Below, piece by piece: positions 53,140 to 62,961 of a stretch of DNA of 64,000 nt; positions within the stretch are counted from its first letter, which is position 1, and the number at the start of each line of letters is the position of its first letter. This DNA comes from an uncultured Lachnospiraceae bacterium (GTDB lineage: Bacteria; Bacillota; Clostridia; Lachnospirales; Lachnospiraceae), in assembly GCA_946554445.1 (NCBI GenBank), contig CAMNSD010000008.1, forward strand, positions 1 through 64,000, written 5' to 3'. The notes beneath the pieces were generated by a model that had not been told where the DNA came from, ran no database searches, and was given only the letters and a program-made list of their open reading frames with translations. Position numbers and translations under genes: made by a program.

Positions 53140-54318
53140 ATGGCAAAAAAAGTTGTTTTAGCGGGCGCTTGCCGTACCGCGATCGGCACCATGGGCGGTG
53201 GTTTGAGCACCACACCGGCAGCGGAACTCGGCGCGATCGTAATCAAGGAGGCGCTTAACAGAGCAGGTGTGGCTCCTGAGCAGGTCGAGCAGGTATACAT
53301 GGGGTGCGTTATCCAGGCAGGTCAGGGACAGAACGTTGCCCGCCAGTCTTCCATCAAGGCGGGGATTCCCAATGAGGTTCCGGCAGTTACTATTAACGTG
53401 GTGTGCGGTTCCGGATTAAACTGCGTCAACATGGCTGCACAGATGATTCAGGCAGGCGATGCGGACATCGTAGTGGCAGGCGGTATGGAGAACATGTCCA
53501 TGGCTCCTTACGCTGTGATGCAGGGCCGTTACGGTTACAGAATGAACAATGGCACCCTGGTTGATACCATGATCAAGGATGCATTGTGGGATGCTTTTAA
53601 CGATTATCATATGATTATGACTGCGGACAATATCTGCAGAGAATGGGGCCTTACCCGCGAAGAACTTGATGAGTTTGCGTTAAAGAGCCAGTTAAAGGCG
53701 GAAGCGGCTCAGAAGAGCGGCGCATTTGACAAAGAGATCGTACCGGTTATGGTCAAGAAGAAAAAAGAGATGGTTGAGTTCAAGGTTGATGAGGGACCGA
53801 GACCGGGTTCCACCATCGAAGGATTACAGAAACTTCGTCCCATCAATCCCGATGGTTTTGTGACAGCAGGTAACGCTTCCGGTATCAATGACGGAGCGGC
53901 AGCAATCGTTGTCATGAGCGAGGAGAAAGCAAAAGAATTAGGCGTTAAGCCGATGGCGACCTTCGTGGCAGGCGCGCTTGCAGGATGCAGACCTGAGATT
54001 ATGGGTATTGGTCCTGTTCCAGCTACCAAAAAGGTTATGGCGAAGGCTGGTTATAAGATTGAGGACTTTGATATTATCGAGGCAAACGAGGCATTTGCGG
54101 CACAGTCTGTTGCAGTGGGCAAAGAACTTGGCATCGATGTGGACAAACAGCTTAACCCCAATGGCGGCGCTATCGCATTAGGACATCCCGTGGGCGCTTC
54201 CGGAGCACGTATTCTGGTTACTCTGCTTCATGAGATGGAAGCTAAAGGCGCTAAGAAAGGTCTTGCAACACTTTGTATCGGCGGCGGTATGGGCTGCGCA
54301 ACAATTGTCGAAATGTAG
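53140..54318 (+). CDS. thlA: Acetyl-CoA acetyltransferase (thiolase)
   Basis: Thiolase (392 residues) condenses two acetyl-CoA to acetoacetyl-CoA, the first step of butyrate formation. The active Cys89 is in [14 protein letters not shown], with [11 protein letters not shown] and the second Cys in CIGGGMGCA near the C-terminus. The ATG at 53140 follows ATGGAGGAGAGAAAG; the frame from 53074 is not supported. It is the first gene of the operon. A two-hairpin element begins two bases after its stop codon. Confidence 0.96.
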   Translation: MAKKVVLAGACRTAIGTMGGGLSTTPAAELGAIVIKEALNRAGVAPEQVEQVYMGCVIQAGQGQNVARQSSIKAGIPNEVPAVTINVVCGSGLNCVNMAAQMIQAGDADIVVAGGMENMSMAPYAVMQGRYGYRMNNGTLVDTMIKDALWDAFNDYHMIMTADNICREWGLTREELDEFALKSQLKAEAAQKSGAFDKEIVPVMVKKKKEMVEFKVDEGPRPGSTIEGLQKLRPINPDGFVTAGNASGINDGAAAIVVMSEEKAKELGVKPMATFVAGALAGCRPEIMGIGPVPATKKVMAKAGYKIEDFDIIEANEAFAAQSVAVGKELGIDVDKQLNPNGGAIALGHPVGASGARILVTLLHEMEAKGAKKGLATLCIGGGMGCATIVEM

Positions 54319-54319
54319 A

Positions 54320-54415
54320 AAACGAGAAGAACATCTAAAGACGTCCTGCCATTGGACAGGACGCCAGGATGTTCTAAGTCTCGTTTAAGAGAATGCCCAT
54401 AGAGCGGGCATTCTC
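54320..54415 (+). repeat. Two-hairpin element (thl/crt spacer)
   Basis: Outer stem AAACGAGA at 54320-54327 pairs with TCTCGTTT at 54379-54386. Inner stem AGAACATC at 54328-54335 pairs with GATGTTCT at 54368-54375, with a further GTCCTG/CAGGAC stem inside. Hairpin 2 pairs GAGAATGCCC at 54389-54398 with GGGCATTCTC at 54406-54415, followed by CGCAT. Layout and spacing equal the copies in the ribosomal operon, with almost all paired bases exchanged in step. Confidence 0.65.
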
Positions 54416-54459
54416 CGCATGAAAATATAGTATGTCTGATGAGACAGATAGGAGTAAGC

Positions 54460-55245
54460 ATGGAATTTGTATTATATGAAGTAAAGGGACAGGTTGGTAT
54501 TATCACGATCAACCGTGAGAAAGCACTGAACGCTTTAAATTCCACTGTGCTGGACGAACTGGACAAGACTCTTGACGGTGTGGATTTACAGGAAGTGAGA
54601 TGTCTGATCCTGACTGGTGCAGGCGAGAAATCTTTCGTGGCAGGTGCGGATATTGGCGAGATGAGTACCCTCACCAAGGCAGAAGGCGAAGCTTTCGGTA
54701 AGAAGGGCAACGATGTATTCCGTAAATTGGAGACATTCTCGATTCCTGTAATCGCGGCAGTCAATGGTTTTGCTTTGGGCGGCGGCTGTGAGATTTCCAT
54801 GAGCTGCGATATCAGAATCTGTTCCGACAATGCAGTGTTCGGACAGCCGGAAGTCGGCCTTGGCATCACACCTGGCTTTGGCGGTACCCAGAGACTTGCC
54901 AGAATCGTAGGTCCTGGTATGGCAAAGCAGATGATTTACACCGCAAGGAATATCAAGGCAGATGAAGCGCTCAGGATCGGTCTTGTAAATGCAGTATATC
55001 CGCAGGCAGAACTGATGGCAGCGGCAGAGAAGATGGCAGCAGGCATTGCCAAGAACGCTCCCATCGCAGTGCGTAACTGCAAGAAAGCTATCAATGACGG
55101 CTTGGAAGTAGGCATGGACGAGGCAATTGTGATCGAGGAGAAACTTTTCGGTGACTGCTTCGAGACAGAGGATCAGAAATACGGCATGGCATTTTTCCTT
55201 GATAAGAACAAAGAAAAAGTGAAAGAGCCGTTTAAGAACGCATAA
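54460..55245 (+). CDS. crt: 3-hydroxybutyryl-CoA dehydratase (crotonase)
   Basis: Crotonase (261 residues) dehydrates 3-hydroxybutyryl-CoA to crotonyl-CoA. The oxyanion-hole segments FVAGADIGEMS and NGFALGGGCEISMSCDIRI are visible near residues 61 and 104, and catalytic Glu residues lie in GGGCE and GQPEVGLGITPGFGG. The ATG at 54460 has AGGAG upstream; the longer frame to 54439 is unlikely. The gene context thl-crt-hbd makes the C4 pathway assignment strong. Confidence 0.95.
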   Translation: MEFVLYEVKGQVGIITINREKALNALNSTVLDELDKTLDGVDLQEVRCLILTGAGEKSFVAGADIGEMSTLTKAEGEAFGKKGNDVFRKLETFSIPVIAAVNGFALGGGCEISMSCDIRICSDNAVFGQPEVGLGITPGFGGTQRLARIVGPGMAKQMIYTARNIKADEALRIGLVNAVYPQAELMAAAEKMAAGIAKNAPIAVRNCKKAINDGLEVGMDEAIVIEEKLFGDCFETEDQKYGMAFFLDKNKEKVKEPFKNA

Positions 55246-55296
55246 GTTCTGTAAGAACCAGCTATTCAATTAACAACATTGTAAGGAGGAATCACG

Positions 55297-56136
55297 ATGA
55301 AAGTAGGTATTATCGGTGCAGGAACCATGGGTTCCGGTATTGCGCAGGCATTTGCCATGACAGACGGTTATGAGGTCTGCCTTTGCGATATCAAAGAAGA
55401 GTACGCAGAAGGCGGCAAGGCGAAGATTCAGAAGAATATGAACTTCCTGGTAGGTAAGGAGAAAATCACCCAGGAGAAGGCTGACGAGATTATGGGTAAG
55501 ATCACCACAGGTTTAAACAATATCTGTACAGATTGTGATCTGATCGTAGAAGTGGCTCTTGAGAAAATGGAGATCAAACAGGCTATCTTCAAAGAGCTGA
55601 TGGGCATTGTGAAGAAAGACTGCATGTTTGCATCTAACACATCCTCTCTTTCCATCACCAAGATTGGCGAGGGCCTTGACAGACCGATGATCGGTATGCA
55701 CTTTTTTAATCCGGCAGACAGAATGAAGCTGGTGGAAGTAATCAGAGGCGAGAACACTCCGCAGGAGATGGTAGATAAGATTACAGCTATTGCAACAGAG
55801 ATCGGCAAGACTCCTGTACAGGTAAAAGAAGCACCCGGTTTCGTGGTAAACAGAATCCTGATTCCGATGATCAACGAAGCAATCGGTGTGCTTGATGCAG
55901 GCACCGCTTCCGCAGAGGATATTGATGTGGCTATGCAGCTCGGTGCATCCCATCCCATGGGACCGCTTCACTTAGGCGATCTGATCGGACTGGATATCTG
56001 CCTTGCTATCATGGAGGTTCTCTATAATGAGACTAAAGATGAGAAGTATGCTCCTCAGCCGCTTCTGAAGAAGATGGTGGAAGAGAAGAAACTCGGCAGA
56101 AAGACCGGCGTAGGATTCTTCGATTATTCGAGATAA
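55297..56136 (+). CDS. hbd: 3-hydroxybutyryl-CoA dehydrogenase
   Basis: The 279-residue enzyme reduces acetoacetyl-CoA to 3-hydroxybutyryl-CoA. The NAD motif GAGTMGSGIAQ is at residues 7-17; the catalytic His and Asn regions are GMHFFNPADRMKLVE and APGFVVNRIL. GTAAGGAGGAATCACG precedes the ATG. It is in the middle of the butyrate operon, and its last codons join a long hairpin. Confidence 0.96.
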   Translation: MKVGIIGAGTMGSGIAQAFAMTDGYEVCLCDIKEEYAEGGKAKIQKNMNFLVGKEKITQEKADEIMGKITTGLNNICTDCDLIVEVALEKMEIKQAIFKELMGIVKKDCMFASNTSSLSITKIGEGLDRPMIGMHFFNPADRMKLVEVIRGENTPQEMVDKITAIATEIGKTPVQVKEAPGFVVNRILIPMINEAIGVLDAGTASAEDIDVAMQLGASHPMGPLHLGDLIGLDICLAIMEVLYNETKDEKYAPQPLLKKMVEEKKLGRKTGVGFFDYSR

Positions 56137-56235
56137 GCAGACTGAGAACAGCCAAAGAAAGATTTCGACTGCTTGCAGGCGTAAATCTTTCCTTTGTGCT
56201 GTTTGAAGGAGCAACCTGCAACGAGTCTGTTTATC
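56132..56235 (+). repeat. Nested hairpin element (hbd/bcd spacer)
   Basis: Outer stem GATAAGCAGACT at 56132-56143 pairs with AGTCTGTTTATC at 56224-56235 and includes the hbd stop codon. Inside, AACAGC at 56147-56152 pairs with GCTGTT at 56198-56203, and AAAGAAAGATTT pairs with AAATCTTTCCTTT with a one-base bulge. The apical loop TTGCAGG at 56173-56179 is complementary to CCTGCAA at 56215-56221, so a pseudoknot is possible. No U-tract follows. Confidence 0.6.
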
Positions 56236-56281
56236 ATAACAAAGGCAGGCTACAATATAAAACATGGAGGAATAAAAAATC

Positions 56282-57433
56282 ATGGATTTTACTTTAAGCA
56301 AAGAACATGAAATGGCGAGAGCTCTTTTTAAAGAGTTCGCTGAAAAAGAAGTAAAACCTCTTGCCCAGGAAGTGGACGAGACAGAGGTTTTTCCGAGAGA
56401 GACCGTTGAAAAGATGGCCAAATTAGGTTTTCTTGGTATTCCCGTTCCCAAGGAGTATGGCGGACAGGGATGTGATCCTCTTACATATGCTATGTGTGTA
56501 GAGGAACTCTCCAAGGTATGCGGTACCACAGGCGTTATCGTTTCCGCACATACCTCTCTGTGCTGTGATCCTATCATGACCTATGGTACAGAGGAGCAGA
56601 AACAGAAATATTTAGTACCCCTTGCAAAAGGTGAGAAGCTTGGTGCTTTCGGTCTGACAGAGCCTGGTGCTGGTACAGATGCGCAGGGACAGCAGACCAA
56701 GGCAGTACTTGACGGCGAGGAGTGGGTATTGAATGGTTCCAAGTGCTTTATCACCAACGGTAAAGAGGCTGATGTGTATGTTATCTTCGCAATCACAGGT
56801 ACAGTTGAGAAACGCGGCAGACTTCAGAAAGAGATTTCTGCATTTATCGTAGAAAAAGGTACCCCCGGCTTTACTTTCGGTACCAAAGAGAAGAAGATGG
56901 GTATCCGTGGATCATCCACTTATGAGCTGATCTTCACGGACTGTCGTATTCCGAAAGAAAATCTCTTAGGGCAGCAGGGTAAGGGCTTTAACATTGCCAT
57001 GCACACACTGGATGGCGGCCGTATCGGTATCGCATCCCAGGCACTTGGTCTGGCAGAGGGCGCATTAGAGACGACCATCGAGTATGTGAAAGAGAGAAAA
57101 CAGTTTGGCAGAGCTATCGGTGCTTTCCAGAATACACAGTTCCAGCTTGCAGACATGGCTACCAAGGTAGAGGCTGCACAGCTTCTGGTATACAAGGCTG
57201 CTATGGCGAAGGCAACGCAGAAGGTTTATTCTGTAGAAGCTGCCAAGGCAAAATTATATGCGGCGGAAGTTGCAATGGAAGTGACCACCAAGGCAGTACA
57301 GTTACATGGCGGTTACGGCTACATCAGAGAGTACGATGTGGAGCGCATGATGCGTGATGCCAAGATCACGGAGATTTACGAAGGCACCAGCGAAGTACAG
57401 AGAATGGTCATCTCCGGGGCATTATTAAAGTAG
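56282..57433 (+). CDS. bcd: Butyryl-CoA dehydrogenase
   Basis: The 383-residue flavoenzyme reduces crotonyl-CoA to butyryl-CoA and works with EtfAB in electron bifurcation to ferredoxin. The start MDFTLSKEHEMARALFKEFA, the FAD-binding AFGLTEPGAGTDAQGQQT, QLHGGYGYIREYDVERMMRD and the catalytic Glu in IYEGTSEVQRM are visible. ATGGAGGAATAAAAAATC precedes the ATG. Confidence 0.96.
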   Translation: MDFTLSKEHEMARALFKEFAEKEVKPLAQEVDETEVFPRETVEKMAKLGFLGIPVPKEYGGQGCDPLTYAMCVEELSKVCGTTGVIVSAHTSLCCDPIMTYGTEEQKQKYLVPLAKGEKLGAFGLTEPGAGTDAQGQQTKAVLDGEEWVLNGSKCFITNGKEADVYVIFAITGTVEKRGRLQKEISAFIVEKGTPGFTFGTKEKKMGIRGSSTYELIFTDCRIPKENLLGQQGKGFNIAMHTLDGGRIGIASQALGLAEGALETTIEYVKERKQFGRAIGAFQNTQFQLADMATKVEAAQLLVYKAAMAKATQKVYSVEAAKAKLYAAEVAMEVTTKAVQLHGGYGYIREYDVERMMRDAKITEIYEGTSEVQRMVISGALLK

Positions 57434-57521
57434 GCATAATCAATACAAGGTATTTTCGAGTGCCGGCCTACTTACATGGAAGGGTCGGCGCAATAATAAA
57501 AAATATAAGGAGAGAAATACA

Positions 57522-58304
57522 ATGAAAATTGTTGTTTGTATTAAACAGGTTCCTGATACCAAGGGCGGCGTTAAGTTTAATCCTGACGGAACACTCGACA
57601 GAGGCGCTATGCTTACGATCATGAACCCGGATGATAAAGCAGGTCTGGAAGCGGCACTTAGATTAAAAGACCAGTATGGTGCGGAAGTAACAGTTGTAAC
57701 GATGGGTCTCCCCAAGGCGGAAGAAGTTCTGCGTGAGGCTATGGCTATGGGCGCGGACAAGGGTGTTCTGGTGACAGACAGAGTCCTTGGCGGTGCTGAT
57801 ACCTGGGCGACTTCCACCACACTGGCAGGCGCAATCAGAAATCTGGAGTATGATCTGATCATCACCGGCCGTCAGGCTATCGATGGTGATACGGCACAGG
57901 TAGGACCTCAGATTTCCGAGCATCTTGATATTCCGGTTATCTCCTATGCACAGAATATCAAGATTGAGGGTGACAGCGTAGTCGTGGAACGTCAGTATGA
58001 GGACAGATATCATGTGGTGAAGGCTAAGATGCCCTGCCTGATTACAGCTCTTTCTGAGTTAAATGAGCCCAGATATATGACACCCGGCGGAATCTTCGAT
58101 GCATATAAGCAGGAGATTACCGTATGGGGCAGAGCAGACTTAAAGGATGTAGATGATGCAAACTTAGGTCTGAAGGGTTCACCGACAAAGATTGCCAAGG
58201 CCTCTGACAAAGTCAGAAAAGGTGCCGGCGAGAAGGTTACTCTCGATCCTGATGAATCCGTAAGCTACATCGTTGACAAGCTGAAAGTTAAACATGTCAT
58301 CTAA
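57522..58304 (+). CDS. etfB: Electron transfer flavoprotein beta subunit
   Basis: EtfB (260 residues) pairs with EtfA and passes NADH electrons to Bcd and ferredoxin. MKIVVCIKQVPDTKGGVKFN is the family start, and ATTLAGAIRNLEYDLIITGR-like features with DGDTAQVGPQISEHL follow near residue 125. ATAAGGAGAGAAATAC precedes the ATG. The order bcd-etfB-etfA is conserved in butyrate producers. Confidence 0.96.
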   Translation: MKIVVCIKQVPDTKGGVKFNPDGTLDRGAMLTIMNPDDKAGLEAALRLKDQYGAEVTVVTMGLPKAEEVLREAMAMGADKGVLVTDRVLGGADTWATSTTLAGAIRNLEYDLIITGRQAIDGDTAQVGPQISEHLDIPVISYAQNIKIEGDSVVVERQYEDRYHVVKAKMPCLITALSELNEPRYMTPGGIFDAYKQEITVWGRADLKDVDDANLGLKGSPTKIAKASDKVRKGAGEKVTLDPDESVSYIVDKLKVKHVI

Positions 58305-58368
58305 CAATTCAGCCAGATCGAATCTTATAGAATACGCGTAAAACGAGTGCGCAGAAATGAGGTAAAAA

Positions 58369-59415
58369 ATGAATTTAGAAGAATACAAGGGTGTATATGT
58401 CTTTGCGCAGCAGGTAGATAATGAGATCAGCAGTATTGCATTTGAATTACTTGGCAAAGCAAAAGACCTCGCGAAAGATTTAGGTACAGATGTTACAGCT
58501 GTGTTGATTGGTTCCGGTATCAAAGACCTTGCAGATCAGCTCGCTGAGTATGGTGCAGACAAAGTTATCGTAGTGGACGATCCTGAACTGAAGGATTACA
58601 GAACAGAGCCTTACGCACATGCGCTCGCTTCCGTGATCAACCAGTATAAGCCTGAGATCATGCTGGTAGGCGCTACTGCAATCGGCAGGGATTTAGGGCC
58701 GAGAGTGTCCGCAAGAGTGGCTACTGGTCTGACAGCAGACTGTACCGTTTTGGAGATTGGTGATTTCCCGTTACAGGCAGTGCCGGGACAGGAGCAGTTA
58801 CATAATCAGCTGCTGATGACACGTCCCGCTTTTGGCGGTAACACCATCGCTACCATCGCATGTCCTTACAACCGTCCGCAGATGGCTACGGTACGTGCAG
58901 GCGTTATGCAGAAGATCACTCCCATCAAGGGCGCTAAAGCCGTTGTGGAAGAGTACAATCCTGGATTTACACCGGACAATAAATATGTGGAGATTCTTGA
59001 TATCGTGAAGGCAGTATCTAACACGGTGGATATTATGGATGCCAAGATCCTGGTGTCTGGCGGCCGTGGCGTGGGAAGCCCGGAGAACTTCAAGATTCTG
59101 GAGGATTTAGCAGAGGTGCTTGGCGGTACTGTAAGCTGTTCCCGTGCCGTGGTGGATTCCGGCTGGAAGCCCAAGGATCTGCAGGTTGGTCAGACAGGCA
59201 AGACTGTTCGTCCTAACGTATATTTTGCAATCGGTATTTCCGGAGCAATCCAGCATGTGGCAGGTATGGAAGAGTCCGACATCATCGTTGCCATCAACAA
59301 AGATGCGGATGCACCGATCTTTGATGTAGCTGACTACGGCGTAGTGGGCGACTTGAACAAGATCGTTCCCAAGCTGACGGAAGCTTTAAAAGCTGAGATT
59401 GAGGCGGCAAAATAA
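58369..59415 (+). CDS. etfA: Electron transfer flavoprotein alpha subunit
   Basis: EtfA (348 residues) carries the C-terminal FAD domain, with [20 protein letters not shown] near residue 227, [20 protein letters not shown] near 282 and [20 protein letters not shown] near the end. GAAATGAGGTAAAAA precedes the ATG. It is the last gene of the operon and is followed by a hairpin. Confidence 0.96.
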   Translation: MNLEEYKGVYVFAQQVDNEISSIAFELLGKAKDLAKDLGTDVTAVLIGSGIKDLADQLAEYGADKVIVVDDPELKDYRTEPYAHALASVINQYKPEIMLVGATAIGRDLGPRVSARVATGLTADCTVLEIGDFPLQAVPGQEQLHNQLLMTRPAFGGNTIATIACPYNRPQMATVRAGVMQKITPIKGAKAVVEEYNPGFTPDNKYVEILDIVKAVSNTVDIMDAKILVSGGRGVGSPENFKILEDLAEVLGGTVSCSRAVVDSGWKPKDLQVGQTGKTVRPNVYFAIGISGAIQHVAGMEESDIIVAINKDADAPIFDVADYGVVGDLNKIVPKLTEALKAEIEAAK

Positions 59416-59440
59416 AAATCATTATCTAAAATGAACGGAT

Positions 59441-59487
59441 AAAGCCTTCGCGTTTATGATCTGGTGGTCATTTATGCGGAGGCTTTG
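59441..59487 (+). terminator. Terminator after etfA
   Basis: AAAGCCTTCGC at 59441-59451 pairs with GCGGAGGCTTT with G-T pairs, with a partly paired apical part, followed by GTTAGTGTTTTG. The T-run is imperfect. Confidence 0.6.
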
Positions 59488-59609
59488 TTAGTGTTTTGGG
59501 AAAGTGATTTTAGGTTTTCCCATTCCGTTTTTGCGTGGAATATGTTACTATGAAAGAGAACTGCCATATGTTTTTGATACCGTAAAGGGAAACGTAAAAT
59601 GGAGGGGCT

Positions 59610-61235
59610 ATGGACGGAATGGGAAGAAACCAAAATGAGATGGGAAATGAACCGCAGTGGGATAATACCTATGGCAAACGGAGTCTGCCGCAGGTAAATA
59701 CTGCTTACGGCGTACAAAATGCCCTATATGAGGAGCAGAAACAGACAGAACAGAGTATGGCGGAAAGGATTAGTTCCTTTGGACCACCGGTACAGCCATA
59801 TCTGCCCCGGGAGAAAAAGCATAAGAAAGGGATTTTGATTGCGGTGGGAACAGTGTTGCTCTTCCTCGTAGTCTGCATTGGCGTTGGATATTTTGCGCAT
59901 ATCAATTCCCCGATTTATAAGCTTAAGAAGGGGTTTGAAAAGATGGATGGTGAATGGGCGCAGCTGCGTAATCCTCTGGCAGAGAAATTGGATGCAGATG
60001 AGATTTCCCGGATGATGGCGGAGGATGGCAGTCATGTCAAGACAAGATTGAACTTTGCCATGGATGCCTATGGAGTTGGAAGCGTTACGCTGGGAATAGA
60101 TACAGATTATCACAAGGATGTACGTCGCAAGGAACTGGATGCCAGGACCAGTTTCAGCGTTATGAATTACGATTTTGCACATTTTAATCTCTATGGGGAT
60201 GAGGATGTATTGTGTTTTTCTATTCCGGAATTATTTCTGGAAGACATCTATATCGAGACGGAGAATGTGACAGGACAGTATAACAGGTCCATGTGGGCGG
60301 ATTCCTATATGTTTGGAGAAATGGAAGAAGACTATTCCATTGATCTGTTTCAAGATACACCACAGTATGGATCTGTGCACAGCTGGCAGGAAGTAAGGGA
60401 ATATTTGGGAAGAAATTCCGATCATCTGGAAACCTGTCTTAAGGAGGCCAAGATAGAAAAGGCTGGGAAGGGAATCTATCGGGTGACGTTTGATTCGATG
60501 GAGGTTAATTATCTGCTTCGTGACCTTTTGCAGTCCTACGAGGATATGACGGGCCAGGACATGTATGATATGTTGTCCTGCCTGCAGTTAGTCAGTATGG
60601 GTGATGATATCAGTTTTTTGATAAAGATTGACCAGAAAGGGCTTATCAGGCGTATTGTAATTGAAGATCCGATCAGTATTATGGATAATCAGATCAAGCT
60701 GGAAGGGGAGGTACTTTTTAACGGGAAAAAGCGCAGTGTCGATTTGATTCAGGGAGAATTTGCATTTACGGGATACGAAGATGATGAAAATCTGGAGATT
60801 ATCTGGCAGGTGGATCAGTGGATTGATTCGGCCGGGGATGAATACCAGGTGGAAGCGGATGTGAAGTGTAAGGCATTTGATGAGGAAATGAATTTGAAGT
60901 ACAAGGGTACTTTCGATGCCGCTTATGATGAATTTGTGATGAATTTTTCCATGAAAGACGATTGGACTGTCTGCAATATCTACGGGAACGGACGATTTGA
61001 TAACATCAGGCCGGGGTGCGGATATGAGATGGATTTAGAAGAGTTTTCCATGGAACTGGACGGGGAAGAACTCTTTAAGTTAAGCGGCGATATTATGGTG
61101 GAACCGCAGCGTGGTGAGATCAGGCCTTCGGCAAAAGCGGGAAAGGCGTTTTTTAAGATGACGGAGGAGGACTGGTACAGGGTGTTTGACAGAATTGATG
61201 AGGAATATGGAAGCCTTCTGGATATGTTGTGGTAG
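59610..61235 (+). CDS. Single-pass membrane protein of unknown function
   Basis: The 541-residue protein has a low-complexity cytosolic N-terminus rich in Asn, Gln and Met. A Pro/Lys stretch and one membrane helix at about residues 74-93 follow. The large outer domain of about 440 residues is rich in Asp, Glu and aromatic residues with beta-strand patterns (IKLEGEVLFNGKKRSVDLIQ and LNLKYKGTFDAAYDEF-like repeats). No family was recognised. AAATGGAGGGGCT precedes the ATG. It stands between the butyrate operon and mtnA. Confidence 0.8.
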   Translation: MDGMGRNQNEMGNEPQWDNTYGKRSLPQVNTAYGVQNALYEEQKQTEQSMAERISSFGPPVQPYLPREKKHKKGILIAVGTVLLFLVVCIGVGYFAHINSPIYKLKKGFEKMDGEWAQLRNPLAEKLDADEISRMMAEDGSHVKTRLNFAMDAYGVGSVTLGIDTDYHKDVRRKELDARTSFSVMNYDFAHFNLYGDEDVLCFSIPELFLEDIYIETENVTGQYNRSMWADSYMFGEMEEDYSIDLFQDTPQYGSVHSWQEVREYLGRNSDHLETCLKEAKIEKAGKGIYRVTFDSMEVNYLLRDLLQSYEDMTGQDMYDMLSCLQLVSMGDDISFLIKIDQKGLIRRIVIEDPISIMDNQIKLEGEVLFNGKKRSVDLIQGEFAFTGYEDDENLEIIWQVDQWIDSAGDEYQVEADVKCKAFDEEMNLKYKGTFDAAYDEFVMNFSMKDDWTVCNIYGNGRFDNIRPGCGYEMDLEEFSMELDGEELFKLSGDIMVEPQRGEIRPSAKAGKAFFKMTEEDWYRVFDRIDEEYGSLLDMLW

Positions 61236-61273
61236 AGATACCATGGAAAAGAAATTGAAAAGTGAGGATGCGT

Positions 61274-61528
61274 ATGAATATAGATAAAAACGGGATGAGC
61301 GATGTTGGAAGCGCAGACGAGGAGATGATCGCAGAAGTTATGCGGCATCTGGACCAGGAGTCTTCGCAGGGAGTATACCGCATGAGTGTCACTTTTGATG
61401 AGAAGGAAGAGAAGGCGAAAAATGTCTCTCATGCCTGTTGTCATATGTATGGCAGGCCAGCTTCGGAGACGGTGGGACTTCTGGATATGTATACCGATAT
61501 GAACGCTGGACAGCCGGATCGGCAATAG
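61274..61528 (+). CDS. Small hypothetical protein
   Basis: The 84-residue protein starts [20 protein letters not shown] and has a His/Cys cluster [10 protein letters not shown] near residue 55 that could bind a metal. No family was recognised. GTGAGGATGCGT gives a ribosome binding site for the ATG at 61274. It lies 40 bases before mtnA on the same strand, so cotranscription is likely. Confidence 0.6.
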   Translation: MNIDKNGMSDVGSADEEMIAEVMRHLDQESSQGVYRMSVTFDEKEEKAKNVSHACCHMYGRPASETVGLLDMYTDMNAGQPDRQ

Positions 61529-61568
61529 GAGTGTAAGATTCCGGGGCGGAATTATGGAGGATAGTGTG

Positions 61569-62660
61569 ATGGATAAAGATAGAAAGAATATCATGGAGTA
61601 CGAGACAGTAGCGCTGGATGATGAAAACAGCGCCCTGGTGATCATAGACCAGACGAAACTGCCGGGGGAGACGGTATTGATCAGCCTGCACACGGGGCAG
61701 GAGATTTGGGATGCCATCTATCTGTTGAAAGTGCGTGGTGCGCCTGCTATCGGCGTGGCTGCAGCTTTCGGGATTTATCTGCTGGCGAAACAGATTGAGA
61801 CGCAGGATTATGGGACATTTTATCAAGAATTTCAGAAGCAGAAAGAATATCTCAACTCAGCACGTCCTACGGCAGTCAATCTGTCCTGGGCATTAAATCG
61901 CATGGAAAAAGTTTGTACAGAAAACAGCGAGAAACCGGTGGAAGAGATCAAGGCGCTTCTGCGGGCGGAAGCCATTGCCATGAAAGAAGAGGACATCCGT
62001 GTTTGTAAGGCGATTGGTGAGCATGGACTTACGCTGGTCAAGCCGGGTGATGGCATCCTCACTCATTGTAATGCCGGTCAGCTTGCGACCTGTAAGTACG
62101 GCACGGCTACGGCACCTATTTATTTGGGGCAGGAACGGGGTTATCATTTCCGTGTCTTTGCGGATGAGACAAGACCGCTTTTGCAGGGCGCCAGGCTGAC
62201 AGCTTATGAACTTTATGCTTCTGGAGTGGATGTGACACTTCTGTGCGATAACATGTCGGCCACAGTGATGCGTAACGGTTGGATTAACGCTGTGTTTGTG
62301 GGCTGTGACCGGGTGGCGGCCAATGGGGATACCGCGAATAAGATTGGTACTTCGGTAGTGGCCACGGTGGCGAAACGTTATCATGTTCCCGTCTATATCT
62401 GTGCGCCCACATCCACGATCGACATGGACACGCCTACGGGGGCAGATATTGTGATCGAACAGCGCCCGGCGCATGAGGTGACGCAGATGTGGTATGAAAA
62501 ACCCATGGCGCCGGAGGGGGTTAAGGTGTTTAATCCGGCCTTTGATGTGACGGATCATGACCTGATTGCTGGAATTGTGACCGAGTATGGGATCGCTAGG
62601 GAACCTTATACGGAATCCCTGAAAGAGATGTTTGCACGGAAGGAAGCAGATAGGATATGA
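61569..62660 (+). CDS. mtnA: Methylthioribose-1-phosphate isomerase
   Basis: The 363-residue enzyme converts methylthioribose-1-phosphate to the ribulose form in methionine salvage. Family motifs are [24 protein letters not shown] with the catalytic Cys, [18 protein letters not shown] and the Asp in [17 protein letters not shown]. The ATG at 61569 has GGAGG eight bases upstream. No other salvage genes are nearby, so it may feed a different use of the same sugar intermediates. Confidence 0.93.
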   Translation: MDKDRKNIMEYETVALDDENSALVIIDQTKLPGETVLISLHTGQEIWDAIYLLKVRGAPAIGVAAAFGIYLLAKQIETQDYGTFYQEFQKQKEYLNSARPTAVNLSWALNRMEKVCTENSEKPVEEIKALLRAEAIAMKEEDIRVCKAIGEHGLTLVKPGDGILTHCNAGQLATCKYGTATAPIYLGQERGYHFRVFADETRPLLQGARLTAYELYASGVDVTLLCDNMSATVMRNGWINAVFVGCDRVAANGDTANKIGTSVVATVAKRYHVPVYICAPTSTIDMDTPTGADIVIEQRPAHEVTQMWYEKPMAPEGVKVFNPAFDVTDHDLIAGIVTEYGIAREPYTESLKEMFARKEADRI

Positions 62661-62961
62661 GCATGTTACTGACAGTGGCATAGAACGTATCATTTTGTTT
62701 GTAAAAATGCACAATACAACATATTGTTGTTTTGTTGGCTAGATATACAACATATTGATTTTCTTGGCCATTTTGATAGAGATAAGGGATATATAAACGA
62801 TAAAACGAATATAAGGGAATGGAAAAATTCTACAGATTAACTGGAAATTGGGACTTGTATCTGTGAATATCCTATGTTATAACTAGGGTAGAGATGCGAA
62901 GAAACAGAAGAAAGTACGCGGATGGATGTAAATCCCCCGCATACTGTGCCGGATAAGATCG
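62661..62961. other. AT-rich spacer with repeated ATACAACATATTG
   Basis: No gene is seen in these 301 bases. ATACAACATATTG occurs at 62714-62726 and 62745-62757, and the first copy lies in a dyad ACAACA-TAT-TGTTGT at 62717-62731. A related ACAACATAT is at 63295-63303 on the other side of the small HTH gene. A GTA-GCGG/CCGC-TAC hairpin near 62917-62947 may end the minus-strand gene. Confidence 0.5.
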
